Notes: generated from the letters alone by a model not told the origin. A stretch of DNA of 64,000 bases from Halorientalis salina (GCF_005049285.1 NZ_SOSC01000001.1:744001-808000); one strand, 5' to 3'; positions 49,096-57,914 are shown, counted from the first letter of the stretch. Made by a program: numbers and translations.

Positions 49096-50016
49096 ATGAC
49101 ACACGACACCTACACCGGCGTGTTCCCCGCGATGACCACGCCGTTCCACGAGGACGAGAGCATCGACTTCGAAACGCTACAGGACCACGCCCGATACCTC
49201 GAATCGGCGGGCGTCGACGGCCTGGTTCCGATGGGCACGACCGGGGAGAGCGCCACCGTCTCCCACGACGAACACATCGAGGTCATCGAGGCGGTCGTCG
49301 AAGCGGTCGACGACGTGCCGGTGATCGCCGGCTCGGGCAGCAACAACACGCGCGAAGCGATCGAACTCTCGCGGCGCTCGGTCGAGGCGGGCGCGGACGG
49401 CCTGCTCCTGATCTCACCCTACTACAACAAGCCCGAACCTGCGGGGATGGAGACCCACTTCCGACGGATCGCCGACGAGTTCGACGTGCCTCAGATCATC
49501 TACAACGTCCCCTCCCGGACGGGGCGGAACATCGCCGTCGAGACCGCCGTGAACCTCGCCGAACACGAGAACATCGTCGGCTACAAGGCCGCAAGCGGCG
49601 ACATGAACCGCATCACTGAGGTCATCGAACGGACGCGGGAGGAGAACTTCTCGGTGCTGTCGGGCGACGACGCGATGACGCTCCCAATCATCGCCACCGG
49701 CGGGACCGGCTGTATCAGCGTCTCCGCGAACATCGAACCCGAGCGGACCTGTGCGATGGTCGGCGCGGCCGTCTCGGGCGATTACGAGCGCGCCCGGACC
49801 TACCACCACGAACTCGGGCCGCTGTTCCGCGCACTGTTCATGGTCTCGAACCCCATCCCGATCAAGGAGGCCATGGAGATCCGCGGTCACTACGACTCCG
49901 GCCGGATGCGCTCGCCGCTCTCCCGGATGGACGAGGCGGACCTGGAGCGTCTGCGCGAAGTGCTGGCCGACCTCGACGACGGTCAGGTGCCGGAAGTCGC
50001 GGAGGCCAGCGAATGA
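49096..50016 (+). CDS. dapA: 4-hydroxy-tetrahydrodipicolinate synthase
   Basis: 306 residues, a TIM-barrel aldolase that condenses pyruvate with aspartate semialdehyde, the first committed step of DAP/lysine synthesis. The active site is intact: GTTGES (residues 47-52) binds pyruvate, Y136 in YNVPSRTGRN and the Schiff-base K164 in VGYKAASGD are present. The first gene of the operon dapA-dapB-dapD-lysA-dapF-dapE. Its stop overlaps dapB's ATG (ATGA). Start ATG 49096 (MTHDTYTGVFPAM) is the natural beginning of the barrel. The gene may be transcribed from the TATA box at 48874. Confidence 0.94.
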   Translation: MTHDTYTGVFPAMTTPFHEDESIDFETLQDHARYLESAGVDGLVPMGTTGESATVSHDEHIEVIEAVVEAVDDVPVIAGSGSNNTREAIELSRRSVEAGADGLLLISPYYNKPEPAGMETHFRRIADEFDVPQIIYNVPSRTGRNIAVETAVNLAEHENIVGYKAASGDMNRITEVIERTREENFSVLSGDDAMTLPIIATGGTGCISVSANIEPERTCAMVGAAVSGDYERARTYHHELGPLFRALFMVSNPIPIKEAMEIRGHYDSGRMRSPLSRMDEADLERLREVLADLDDGQVPEVAEASE

Positions 50017-50774
50017 CGACCGTCGCAGTCAACGGCGCGACGGGCCGGATGGGTCGGACCGTGATCGAGACGGCGGCCGACCGCGACGACGTCGACGCCG
50101 TCGTCGGATTCGACGTGGCCGACGCCGACGAGGTGCAGGGCGTCCCGATCCTCGACGCGGAGAACGTCGCCGAGGGACTCGCCGAATACGATCCCGACGT
50201 CGTGATCGACTTCACGATTCCGGAGGCGACACTCGCGCTGGCCGACGCCTGCGTCGAGGCCGGCGTCGGGATGGTCGTTGGAACGACCGGCTTCTCCGAC
50301 GACGGGTTCGACCGGCTACAGGCGGCCAGTGAATCGGTCCCACTGTTGAAGGCGACCAACTTCGCACGCGGCGTCCACGCGCTCCTCCGGGCCATCGGCG
50401 AGGCGCTGGAGGCTGTCCCGGAGTACGACCTGGAACTGATGGAGACCCATCACAACGGGAAGGTCGACGCGCCCTCGGGGACCGCCAAGACCATCCTCGA
50501 CACCGTCCAGGACCACCGCGACGTGGAACCGGTGTACGGCCGCGAGGGGCACGCCCCGCGAGAAGACGACGAAATCGGCGTGTTCGCGCGCCGAGCGGGC
50601 GACATCCGCGGCGAGCACGAACTCATCGCGGCGGGCAACGACGAGGTGCTGTCGCTCTCTCACCACGCCGAGGACCGGGGCGTGTTCGCGGCGGGGGCGC
50701 TCGACGCGGCCGACTGGCTCGCGGGCCGGGACGCCGAGTGGTACGAATTCGGTGACGTTATCGACGCGGAGTAA
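50013..50774 (+). CDS. dapB: 4-hydroxy-tetrahydrodipicolinate reductase
   Basis: 253 residues. N-terminal NAD(P)-binding motif AVNGATGRMGRTVIE (residues 4-18) and the catalytic/substrate region ETHHNGKVDAPSGTAKT (about 147-163), including the conserved His and Lys residues, identify DapB. It reduces the product of DapA. It starts inside the dapA stop codon (ATGA), so translation is coupled. The dapD gene follows after 12 nt. Length is close to the bacterial family. Confidence 0.94.
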   Translation: MTTVAVNGATGRMGRTVIETAADRDDVDAVVGFDVADADEVQGVPILDAENVAEGLAEYDPDVVIDFTIPEATLALADACVEAGVGMVVGTTGFSDDGFDRLQAASESVPLLKATNFARGVHALLRAIGEALEAVPEYDLELMETHHNGKVDAPSGTAKTILDTVQDHRDVEPVYGREGHAPREDDEIGVFARRAGDIRGEHELIAAGNDEVLSLSHHAEDRGVFAAGALDAADWLAGRDAEWYEFGDVIDAE

Positions 50775-50786
50775 GGACGCGAACAC

Positions 50787-51635
50787 ATGAGTCTGCAATC
50801 CGACATCGAGGCGCTGTGGAACCGCTACGACGAGGGACTGACCGCCGCCGACGCCACCGCCGACGACCTGGGCGTCCTCGACGCCTTCCTCGAATCACTG
50901 GAACAGGGAATCGTCCGCGCCGCCGAACCCGACGGCTCGGGCGACTCGGTCCGAGAGCGCTGGACGGTCAACGAGTGGGTCAAACACGGTATCCTGCTCA
51001 ACTTCGGCCTGCGCGATATCGAGGCCCGGACCCACGGCGGCGTCGACTACCACGACGTCCTGCCGCTCCGGGAGACCGCCGACATCGGCGAGCGCGGCTC
51101 CCGGAACACGCCCGACGGGACCGTCATCCGACGCGGTGCCTACGTGGGCAGCGACGCGATCATGATGAGCCCGTCGTTCGTGAACATCGGCGCGTACGTC
51201 GACGACGGCACGCTGGTCGACTCCTGTGACACGGTCGGCTCCTGCGCGCAGATCGGCGAGAACGTCAAACTCGGCGCGAACACGCTGGTCGGCGGCGTCC
51301 TCGAACCGGTCGAGGACAACCCCGTCATCATCGAAGACGGCGTGTCGCTCGGGGCCGGGACTCGCGTCACCTCCGGGTTCGTCGTCGGCGAGAACAGCGT
51401 CGTCGGCGAGAACACGCTGCTGACGCCGCGCATTCCGGTGTACGACCTCGTCGAGGATCAGGTGCTGTACGGCGAACTGCCGGCCGAGCGCCGGGCGTTC
51501 GCCCGCTACGTCGAGTCCTCGGTCAGCGACAACGACCTCATCCCCGGGGCGGCCTACAAGCCCGCCGTGGTCGCGACGGACATCGAGACGGAAACCCTCG
51601 AGGGGACCGAGCGCGAGGACGCACTTCGAGAATGA
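50787..51635 (+). CDS. dapD: Tetrahydrodipicolinate N-succinyltransferase
   Basis: 282 residues. The C-terminal two thirds show a left-handed beta-helix of hexapeptide repeats (VIRRGAYVGSDAIMMSPSFV, VNIGAYVDDGTLVDSCDTVG, GENVKLGANTLVGGVLEPVE). It transfers succinyl from succinyl-CoA to tetrahydrodipicolinate, so this organism uses the succinylase branch. Pairs with dapE. It overlaps lysA by 4 nt (ATGA). The N-terminal helical part (LQSDIEALWNRYDEGL) is normal for DapD. Confidence 0.93.
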   Translation: MSLQSDIEALWNRYDEGLTAADATADDLGVLDAFLESLEQGIVRAAEPDGSGDSVRERWTVNEWVKHGILLNFGLRDIEARTHGGVDYHDVLPLRETADIGERGSRNTPDGTVIRRGAYVGSDAIMMSPSFVNIGAYVDDGTLVDSCDTVGSCAQIGENVKLGANTLVGGVLEPVEDNPVIIEDGVSLGAGTRVTSGFVVGENSVVGENTLLTPRIPVYDLVEDQVLYGELPAERRAFARYVESSVSDNDLIPGAAYKPAVVATDIETETLEGTEREDALRE

Positions 51636-52879
51636 CGACTGGACCCGCAGTCCGCCGGCTCTCCGCGTGGGACGCCGAGCGACTGCGCGGCCTCGCCGAC
51701 GAGTACGAGACGCCACTGTACGTCGTCGATCTGGAGCGGGTACGGGAGAACGCGCGGCGGTTGCAGGCCGCCTTCACCGACGAGGAGATCAGCTACGCGG
51801 TCAAGGCCAACACGACCCGGGCGGTGCTCGACACCGTTCGGGAGACGGGCCTCGGTGCGGAGTGTGCCTCTGCTGGCGAACTCCAGCGGGCCATCGACGC
51901 GGGCTTCGCTCCCGAGGACGTTCGATACACCGCTGTCAATCCGCCGGACCGTGACCTCGACCACGTCGTCGAAATCGCCGCGGACAACGACGTCGTCGTC
52001 ACGGTCGATTCGGCCGACACCTTAGAGCGCGTCGCCGACCGGGGCTTCGACGGGCGGCTCTGCATCCGCGTGCTCCCCGGCGTCGGGGCGGGCCATCACG
52101 AGAAGGTCTCGACGGGCGCGGCACCGAAGTTCGGCGTGCCCTACGACCGGGTCGCCGACCTCGCAGCGGACGCGGTCGACCGCGGCATGGACCTCGTGGG
52201 ACTCCACGCTCACGCCGGGAGCGGCATCTCCGCCGAGGACATGGACGCCCATCGGGAACTGGTCTCGCGGATGGGCGACCTCGCGCGGGACGTCGTCGAC
52301 GACGTGACCGACCTGGCGTTCGTCAACGTCGGGGGCGGCCTCGGCGTGCCCTACCGCGAGGACGAACCGCCGCTCGACCTCGATTCGGTGGCCGAGGCCA
52401 CCCGTGCGGCGCTCGGCGACGTGGACGCACAGTTGGGAATCGAACCGGGCCGGTACGTCGTCGCCGACGCGGGCGTGTTGCTCGCGACGGTCAACACCGT
52501 CAAGGAGACGGCCGAAACGACGGTCGTCGGCGTCGACGCGGGGATGACGACACTTATCCGTCCGGCGATGTATAATTCGTATCACGAGATACGCTCGCTC
52601 GCACCCGAAGCGGCCGACAGGAAGACGGTACCGGCGATGGTCGCCGGGCCGATCTGTGAGACCGCCGACGTGCTCGGACGGGACCGTCAGTTGCCGGCCC
52701 CCGAACGCGACGACGTGCTGGCGGTCGGGAACGCCGGGGCGTACGGCTACGAGATGAGCAGCCAGTACAACTCCCGGCCGCGGCCGGCGGTCGTCGCCGT
52801 CGACGGACGGGAGTCGTCGATCGCGGTTCGGCGCGAGGAGCTCGCGGACGTAACCAGACTAGAACCATGGTCGGAGTAG
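51632..52879 (+). CDS. lysA: Diaminopimelate decarboxylase
   Basis: 415 residues, PLP enzyme of the alanine-racemase fold family that turns meso-DAP into L-lysine. The Schiff-base lysine is K58 in YAVKANTTRAVLDT, the PLP phosphate-binding glycines are in NVGGGLGVPY (about 229-238), and the C-terminal barrel has EPGRYVVADAG and CETADVLG with the active-site Cys. The first base of the start overlaps the dapD stop. The end overlaps dapF by 13 nt, so lysA and dapF are tightly coupled. Confidence 0.94.
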   Translation: MTTGPAVRRLSAWDAERLRGLADEYETPLYVVDLERVRENARRLQAAFTDEEISYAVKANTTRAVLDTVRETGLGAECASAGELQRAIDAGFAPEDVRYTAVNPPDRDLDHVVEIAADNDVVVTVDSADTLERVADRGFDGRLCIRVLPGVGAGHHEKVSTGAAPKFGVPYDRVADLAADAVDRGMDLVGLHAHAGSGISAEDMDAHRELVSRMGDLARDVVDDVTDLAFVNVGGGLGVPYREDEPPLDLDSVAEATRAALGDVDAQLGIEPGRYVVADAGVLLATVNTVKETAETTVVGVDAGMTTLIRPAMYNSYHEIRSLAPEAADRKTVPAMVAGPICETADVLGRDRQLPAPERDDVLAVGNAGAYGYEMSSQYNSRPRPAVVAVDGRESSIAVRREELADVTRLEPWSE

Positions 52880-53778
52880 AGAAATACCACGGGACGGGCA
52901 ACGACTTCATCATCGTCGACGCGGACGAGGAGGTGCCGGACCGGCGGGCGTTCGCCGCGGACCTCTGTGACCGCGAGACGGGACTGACACACCCCGACGC
53001 GCTGAAGACGGGTGCCGACGGCGTCCTCTTTCTCGCGCTGGAAGACGAGTACTCGCCGCCACGGGTCGTGATGACGCTGGTCCAGCCGGACGGCAGCGTC
53101 GCGGCCATGTGTGGCAACGGGGCCCGCTGTGCGGCCAAGTGGGTCGCCGAGCGGACCGACGCCGACGAGGTCATGATCGACACCCAGGCGGGGACGCGTC
53201 GCGCCGAGATCACCGATCAGGGAGTCACCATCGAGATGGGGAAGCCCGCCTTCGAACCCGAGGCAGTCCCCGTCGATAGCGACGACCCGCTGATCGAGGC
53301 GGCGGTCGAGGGGCTGACGGTCACCGCGGTCAACACGGGCGTCCCCCACGCGGTGGCGTTCGTCGACGACGTGACAACGGTCGACGTCGGTGCCGTCGCA
53401 CCGGCGGTTCGCGACGCCGAGATCTTCCCGGAGGGAGCGAACGTGAACTTCGCCTCCGAACGGTCCGACGGTGGGGCCACCGCCGTCCACGGCTTCGATC
53501 AGCGTACCTTCGAACGCGGCGTCGAGGCCGAGACCGACTCGTGTGGCACCGGGGCAGTGGCGATCACTGCAGCCGCAGAACGGCTCGACAAGGTCGAGGT
53601 GGGCGAGCGCATCCCCGTCCACCCGCCTGGCGGACGGCTGGTCGTCCAGTTGACCGAGGACGACGCGCTGCTCCAGGGGCCGGTCGAGCGCGAGTACGCC
53701 GGCCACGCCGCGTTGCCCGGTTCACAGCCGGTCGAGACCGACAGCGACGTGGACGCCGACGCGACCGGGGACGACTGA
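52867..53778 (+). CDS. dapF: Diaminopimelate epimerase
   Basis: 303 residues. The two catalytic cysteines are visible: C82 in MCGNGARCAA and C226 in TDSCGTGAVA; the substrate loop GTGNDFIIVD is at the N-terminus. It makes meso-DAP from LL-DAP for LysA. The start ATG (52867) lies inside the last codons of lysA and the stop shares a base with dapE (TGATG at 53776-53780). The C-terminal tail of about 30 residues (acidic, ETDSDVDADATGDD) extends beyond bacterial DapF and is typical halophile decoration. Confidence 0.94.
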   Translation: MVGVEKYHGTGNDFIIVDADEEVPDRRAFAADLCDRETGLTHPDALKTGADGVLFLALEDEYSPPRVVMTLVQPDGSVAAMCGNGARCAAKWVAERTDADEVMIDTQAGTRRAEITDQGVTIEMGKPAFEPEAVPVDSDDPLIEAAVEGLTVTAVNTGVPHAVAFVDDVTTVDVGAVAPAVRDAEIFPEGANVNFASERSDGGATAVHGFDQRTFERGVEAETDSCGTGAVAITAAAERLDKVEVGERIPVHPPGGRLVVQLTEDDALLQGPVEREYAGHAALPGSQPVETDSDVDADATGDD

Positions 53779-54902
53779 TGGCCTTCGACGCGCTTTCCTT
53801 CCACGAAACCGCGGTCCAGACGCCTTCCCACGAGAACGTCTCGGAGATGCGGGAGTTCCTGGTCGAGACGCTCGAAGCGGAGGGGACGGCCCCCACCGTC
53901 GACGACGCCGGGAACACGCTCGCGACTCGCGAGGGCGACGCGTCGGGGCCGCACATCGTTTTGAACACCCACATTGACACGGTGCCACCGCACGTTCCCT
54001 TCGAACGGCGAGCGACGCCACCAGGCGTCGCTGACGGGTCGAGCGGGCAACGGCCGCGAGACGGCGACGTCGTCCGGGGGCGAGGGTCCTGCGACGCGAA
54101 GGGGCCGCTGGCCGCGTTGCTGACCGCGTTCTTCGAGGCCGACATCGAGGCCGGGCGGCTCACGCTGGCAGTCACCCCCGACGAGGAAGTGTACTCGACG
54201 GGAGCCGCGGCGCTCGATCTGGAAGCCGATGGGTTCATCGTGGGCGAGCCGACGGGCCTCGACGTCTGCAACGCGGCGAAGGGACGGTTCGAGGGGACAG
54301 TGACAATCGAAGGCGTCGCCGCTCACGCCGCGGAACCGGGGAGCGGTGCCAGCGCCATACGGGCGGCATCGCCGGTATTGCAGGCTATCGAGTCCTACGA
54401 CGAGACCGTCGGGCCGCCCGAACACGACTCGCTGGGGCGGCCGACGCTCGAACCGACGGTCATCGATGGCGGCGAGGCGACGAACCAGATCCCTGCGGAG
54501 TGCCGGATTACGATCGACCGGCGGAGCGTTCCCCCGGAGACCCAGCAGGGCTTTCGTGAGCAACTGGAAGCCCATCTCCAGTCCTGGCTGCCCGATTCGC
54601 TGTCACTCTCGTTCGAATACACCGAGCGCGAGACGCCGTTTCTGGAAGCGTTCGCGACGCCCGCCGACAGCGAACTCGTCAACACGATGCAAGCGGCGGG
54701 AGCCGGCGAGGTTCGACCGTTCGGGGCGGCAACAGAAGCGTCCTACTTCGCCGAGGACGCCCCGACAGTCGTGTTCGGACCGGGCGTACTGGCCGACAAT
54801 GACGGTGCCGTCGCCCACGCCGAACGCGAGTACGTCCGTCGCTCGGACGTCGAGCGTGCGGGCGAGATCGTCACGGCCGCAGTCGAGGACCTGCTCGGGT
54901 AG
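53778..54902 (+). CDS. dapE: Succinyl-diaminopimelate desuccinylase (with in-frame insertion)
   Basis: 374 residues, M20-type zinc metallopeptidase fold. Metal ligands are H65 and D67 in NTHIDTVP and D106 in GSCDAKGPLAAL, with E-E in TPDEEVYS. It removes succinate from succinyl-DAP, the last step before DapF/LysA. Residues 78-94 (17 residues, RATPPGVADGSSGQRPR) split the segment that normally reads from HVPFER straight to DGDVVRGRG; they are encoded by a perfect 9-bp hairpin plus GAGCGGGC-type sequence and look inserted. The active site is intact, so the enzyme is probably functional. The last gene of the operon. The frame starts at ATG 53778; an earlier open frame runs under dapF. Confidence 0.92.
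   Translation: MAFDALSFHETAVQTPSHENVSEMREFLVETLEAEGTAPTVDDAGNTLATREGDASGPHIVLNTHIDTVPPHVPFERRATPPGVADGSSGQRPRDGDVVRGRGSCDAKGPLAALLTAFFEADIEAGRLTLAVTPDEEVYSTGAAALDLEADGFIVGEPTGLDVCNAAKGRFEGTVTIEGVAAHAAEPGSGASAIRAASPVLQAIESYDETVGPPEHDSLGRPTLEPTVIDGGEATNQIPAECRITIDRRSVPPETQQGFREQLEAHLQSWLPDSLSLSFEYTERETPFLEAFATPADSELVNTMQAAGAGEVRPFGAATEASYFAEDAPTVVFGPGVLADNDGAVAHAEREYVRRSDVERAGEIVTAAVEDLLG
54011..54032. repeat. Perfect 9-bp hairpin inside dapE
   Basis: AGCGACGCC (54011-54019), loop ACCA, GGCGTCGCT (54024-54032). The 7-mer ACGGCGA occurs just before it (54005-54011) and again at 54061-54067, bracketing the apparent insert. It lies within residues 78-94, a segment that looks foreign to the DapE family. 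Confidence 0.55.
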
Positions 54903-55029
54903 CCTCGGTCGCGAGATCCCGGCCGTCCCCGACGACTGTTTCCAGGATTGATAGCGCCCAGCAGACGGTCGGCAGACGCCCGTCAGACGCGGCGAAAACG
55001 CTTTTGACGGAGATACGAGAGTATCGACT

Positions 55030-55503
55030 ATGGCAACGGCACGTAGGCGGCGATTCGACGTGGAAGCGCTCGGACGGGCGGGTGCGCTCGTGGCGATCTG
55101 TACGCTCGTCCTGACGGCGAGTTTCGTGGGACTCGTCGCGTTACTCTCCGGACAGGCACCGGGCGTCAGCGGCCGACTCCCGCTGTACGTCCTCGGCATG
55201 GCAACTGCCTTCGTGGGCACGATACTGCTGTTCGAGGCACAGGGAATCGACGGGCGAACGATCATCGCGACGGCCGGCAGCGTCGCGCTCGGGACGTTCA
55301 TCTTCCTGACGCTCGGCGGTGAGGGCATCGTGCACGTCGTCCGGAACCCCGGGCAGGTCGTCGCGTCGCAACTGCTCTTTTACTTCCTCGCGGCCGGCAT
55401 GATCGGCACCGGCCTGGGCTACTGGGGCATCCAGCACTGGCACGAACTGGCGATCGCAAAGCCCGGCTCGACGAGTGCGAAATCGAGCCGGTTCCGCCGA
55501 TAG
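55030..55503 (+). CDS. Four-helix membrane protein of unknown function
   Basis: 157 residues with four hydrophobic segments (ALVAICTLVLTASFVGLVAL; LPLYVLGMATAFVGTILLF; TIIATAGSVALGTFIFLTL; QLLFYFLAAGMIGTGLGYW). A short basic N-terminus (ATARRRRFDVEALGR) and a basic C-terminus (SAKSSRFRR) point inward. The family is not recognised; sequence and length suggest a small haloarchaeal inner-membrane protein. The last 14 codons include a 9-bp inverted repeat (55463-55491). The stop touches that of the convergent HTH gene. Confidence 0.7.
   Translation: MATARRRRFDVEALGRAGALVAICTLVLTASFVGLVALLSGQAPGVSGRLPLYVLGMATAFVGTILLFEAQGIDGRTIIATAGSVALGTFIFLTLGGEGIVHVVRNPGQVVASQLLFYFLAAGMIGTGLGYWGIQHWHELAIAKPGSTSAKSSRFRR
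55463..55491. terminator. Inverted repeat at the shared 3' end of convergent genes
   Basis: CCGGCTCGA (55463-55471), 11-nt loop, TCGAGCCGG (55483-55491). It lies in the last codons of the membrane protein gene, just before the abutting convergent gene. It could be a bidirectional transcription end or an inserted palindrome that encodes the last residues. Confidence 0.4.
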
Positions 55504-56154
55504 TCAGCCCAACAGCGCGTTCAGAAGTCGGGATTCGACTTTTCTGAGGATCTCGCCGACGGTGCCGGGGGCGACGTCGACCTCGTCGGCGACGTCGTCG
55601 TAGGTGACTTTCCGCGGCGTGTCGTAGTACCCCATCTCGACGGCGATCTCGGCGACCTCACGCTGGCGGTCGGTGAGTCGCGTCAGGAGACGCTCGTTTT
55701 CCGGGGCGTAGTCGCCCAGTTTTTCGAGTTCGACCGTGATCCCCTCCGGAACCGCGGCCAGGGCCTGTCGGATCTGTTCCTCGTCACCGACCGTCGTCAG
55801 CCGGATGCTTCCGTCGCCGACGAACTCGATGGGGAAGTCGGGGACGACCTCGAATTTCTGGGGGATCTCCAGCAGCCCCTCCAGCATCTCGTTTGCCTCG
55901 ACGTGCGCGTAGGTGATGATGCGGTCCTGCATCGGGGAGATCTGGTAAGTAATGAGTTCGGGCATGTGCTCGGCGGCGAAATCGATGACCTCCCGATCGC
56001 CGCTCAGTTCGTACATCGTCGTCACCGTGCCGTCGTCGAGCAGTTGCATCTGGAGGATGCGCTCGTTCTCGACGCCCGGTGCCTGCTGGATACGCCGCTC
56101 GATGGGGTGAAACCAGCCCCGTTCCGGCGTCAGTCGTCCCTCGACGTATCGCAT
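55504..56154 (-). CDS. Bat-type helix-turn-helix regulator (HTH_10)
   Basis: 216 residues. N-terminal sensor-like domain (MRYVEGRLTPERGWFHPIER, EVIDFAAEHMPELITYQISP) and C-terminal HTH_10 domain: LTRLTDRQREVAEIAVEMGY, then YDTPRKVTYDDVADEVDVAP and GTVGEILRKVESRLL. This family includes the bacterio-opsin activator Bat and many haloarchaeal regulators. The ligand is not evident. The start at 56154 (MRYVEG) matches the usual family beginning. It is convergent with the membrane protein and lies upstream of no clear operon partner; purB follows 57 nt further on the same strand. Confidence 0.86.
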   Translation of the reverse strand: MRYVEGRLTPERGWFHPIERRIQQAPGVENERILQMQLLDDGTVTTMYELSGDREVIDFAAEHMPELITYQISPMQDRIITYAHVEANEMLEGLLEIPQKFEVVPDFPIEFVGDGSIRLTTVGDEEQIRQALAAVPEGITVELEKLGDYAPENERLLTRLTDRQREVAEIAVEMGYYDTPRKVTYDDVADEVDVAPGTVGEILRKVESRLLNALLG

Positions 56155-56211
56155 TTGCCGGGTTATGACACCCACCTCGCATAGGTGTTTACATCCGACA
56201 GGTCCCAGCCC

Positions 56212-57603
56212 TCACTCCTCGGTCGATTCCTCGACCAGTTCGCTCGCGACACCCACGTATCCCGCCGGCGTCAGGGCGTGGAGTTGCTCACGCACGTCCT
56301 CGCTCACGTCCAGGTCGTCGAACAGGTCGCGGAAGTCCTCGATGGTGACCCGTTGCCCACGTGTGAGGTCTTTGACCTGCTCGTAGGCGTCGTCGTGCCC
56401 TTCCCGACGGAGGATCGTCTGGACCGCCTCGCCGATGATCTCCGGCGTGTCCGCCAGGTCGTCGCGCATGACCTGCTCGTTGGGCACGACCTTTCCGAGC
56501 CCGTTCTGGCACTTCCCGTACCCGATGAGACAGTGGGAGAGCGCTGCCCCCATGTTGCGCTTGACCGTCGAATCAGAGAGGTCCCGCTGGAGACGCGACT
56601 TCGTCACGTAGTCGCCCAGGAAGGTCAGATCGGAGTTGGCCTTCGAGAGGTTCCCCTCGCTGTTCTCGAAGTCGATGGGATTGACCTTGTGGGGCATCGT
56701 CGACGACCCCGTCTCCCCTTCGACGGTCTCCTGACCCAGATACCGATCCGAGACGTACAGCCACATGTCCAGATTCAGATCGAGCAGGACGTTGTTGGCG
56801 CCGCGGAGCGCGTCGAACAGCTCCGCGAGATCGTCACAGGGGTTGACCTGCGTCGTGAGCGGGGCGTGTTCGAGGCCGAGTCGGTCGACGAACCCAGCGG
56901 CGAACGCCTGCCAGTCCACGTCGGGGTAGGCGGCGTGATGGGCGGCGTAGGTTCCCGAGGCACCCGCGAGCTTGCCTTCGATACCGCCGAGGGCATCAGC
57001 GATTCGGCCGAGTGCACGCCCCAACCGAGCGGCGTAAACGGCCAGTTCCTTCCCGAAGGTGGTGGGTGTCGCGGGCTGGCCGTGGGTGCGCGCGAGCATC
57101 GGGAGGTCGCGGTGGTTCTGGGCCATCTCGGTCAGCGAGTCCCGCAGTTCGCGGAGTTCGGGAACGACCACTTCGGCGACGGCGGGTTTGACCAGCAGCC
57201 GGTAGGCGAGGTTGTTCACGTCCTCGCTGGTGAGTCCGAAGTGGATCCACTGGCCGGCGTCCAGCCCCTCGGGGAGGTGCTCGCGAACGAAGTACTCGAT
57301 GGCCTTGACGTCGTGATTGGTCGCCGAGTACTCCTTCCAGCCCTGGGTTTCGAGCTGTTTGACGATCTCGGCGTCGTCGATGTCGAACGCCTCGTACAGG
57401 CTCCGGAGGTGGTCGCGCTGACCGTCGTCGATGGTCAGCGGGGTCGCGTCGAGGTCGGCGAGGGCGATCAGATACTCGACCTCGACCTGCGTGCGTGCTC
57501 GCATGAGGGCGCGCTCGCTCGCGTAGGGAACCAGCGGTTCCGTGTAGCGGGCGTAGCGCCCGTCGAGGGGCGAGACTGCGTCGACTGTCTCTCGGGTGGT
57601 CAT
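56212..57603 (-). CDS. purB: Adenylosuccinate lyase
   Basis: 463 residues, fumarase/aspartase superfamily. The catalytic His/Ser regions are in ARTHGQPATPTTFGKEL (about 155-171) and the signature loop GSSTMPHKVNPIDFE (about 282-296) is intact. It splits succinylo-AICAR and adenylosuccinate in purine synthesis. The purN-purH fusion is encoded 2 kb away on the other strand. The start ATG 57603 follows a short intergenic gap from the small protein gene. Normal family length. Confidence 0.95.
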   Translation of the reverse strand: MTTRETVDAVSPLDGRYARYTEPLVPYASERALMRARTQVEVEYLIALADLDATPLTIDDGQRDHLRSLYEAFDIDDAEIVKQLETQGWKEYSATNHDVKAIEYFVREHLPEGLDAGQWIHFGLTSEDVNNLAYRLLVKPAVAEVVVPELRELRDSLTEMAQNHRDLPMLARTHGQPATPTTFGKELAVYAARLGRALGRIADALGGIEGKLAGASGTYAAHHAAYPDVDWQAFAAGFVDRLGLEHAPLTTQVNPCDDLAELFDALRGANNVLLDLNLDMWLYVSDRYLGQETVEGETGSSTMPHKVNPIDFENSEGNLSKANSDLTFLGDYVTKSRLQRDLSDSTVKRNMGAALSHCLIGYGKCQNGLGKVVPNEQVMRDDLADTPEIIGEAVQTILRREGHDDAYEQVKDLTRGQRVTIEDFRDLFDDLDVSEDVREQLHALTPAGYVGVASELVEESTEE

Positions 57604-57657
57604 ACTGCTCGGTGGGTGACAGCGGCTAAAAGGAATGTCGAAGCCCCGCGAGCGGAT

Positions 57658-57852
57658 TCAGCGCAGTCGGCGGTAGACGCGCAGGAGTGCCGAGACGGCG
57701 AACCCGAGCCCCGGGACCCGACGCGACAGGGCCGCGGCACCGAGCAGCATCGCGCCGCTCTTCGGGCGACCGCGAGCGAACTCCATGGCCGCGTCGACGA
57801 TCGTCGAGATAATTCCGATATCTGAGACGGTCTTCCGGTTGAGGTGGACCAT
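57658..57852 (-). CDS. Small protein of unknown function
   Basis: 64 residues starting MVHLNRKTVSDIGIISTIVD, with a moderately hydrophobic helix in the middle (GAMLLGAAALSRRVPGLGFA) and a basic end (LLRVYRRLR). Similar small haloarchaeal proteins exist with one amphipathic helix, but I cannot name the family. Longer in-frame upstream codons lie antisense to the carboxylase gene and have no coding character. It lies between purB and the carboxylase on the same strand, 54 nt before purB. Confidence 0.5.
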   Translation of the reverse strand: MVHLNRKTVSDIGIISTIVDAAMEFARGRPKSGAMLLGAAALSRRVPGLGFAVSALLRVYRRLR

Positions 57853-57882
57853 ACGAAACGGAGACTCCCACCACGGAAGGGA

Positions 57883-57909
57883 CCACGGCCTGCGCTTGCA
57901 GGGCCGTGG
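57883..57909 (-). terminator. Hairpin downstream of the carboxylase gene
   Basis: CCACGGCC (57883-57890) pairs with GGCCGTGG (57902-57909); the inner TGC-GCTT-GCA continues the stem with one bulged G at 57901. It lies 5 nt after the carboxylase stop on the minus strand. No long T run follows, so it may be a stabilising hairpin or an extragenic palindrome. Confidence 0.45.
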
Positions 57910-57914
57910 AAGGC

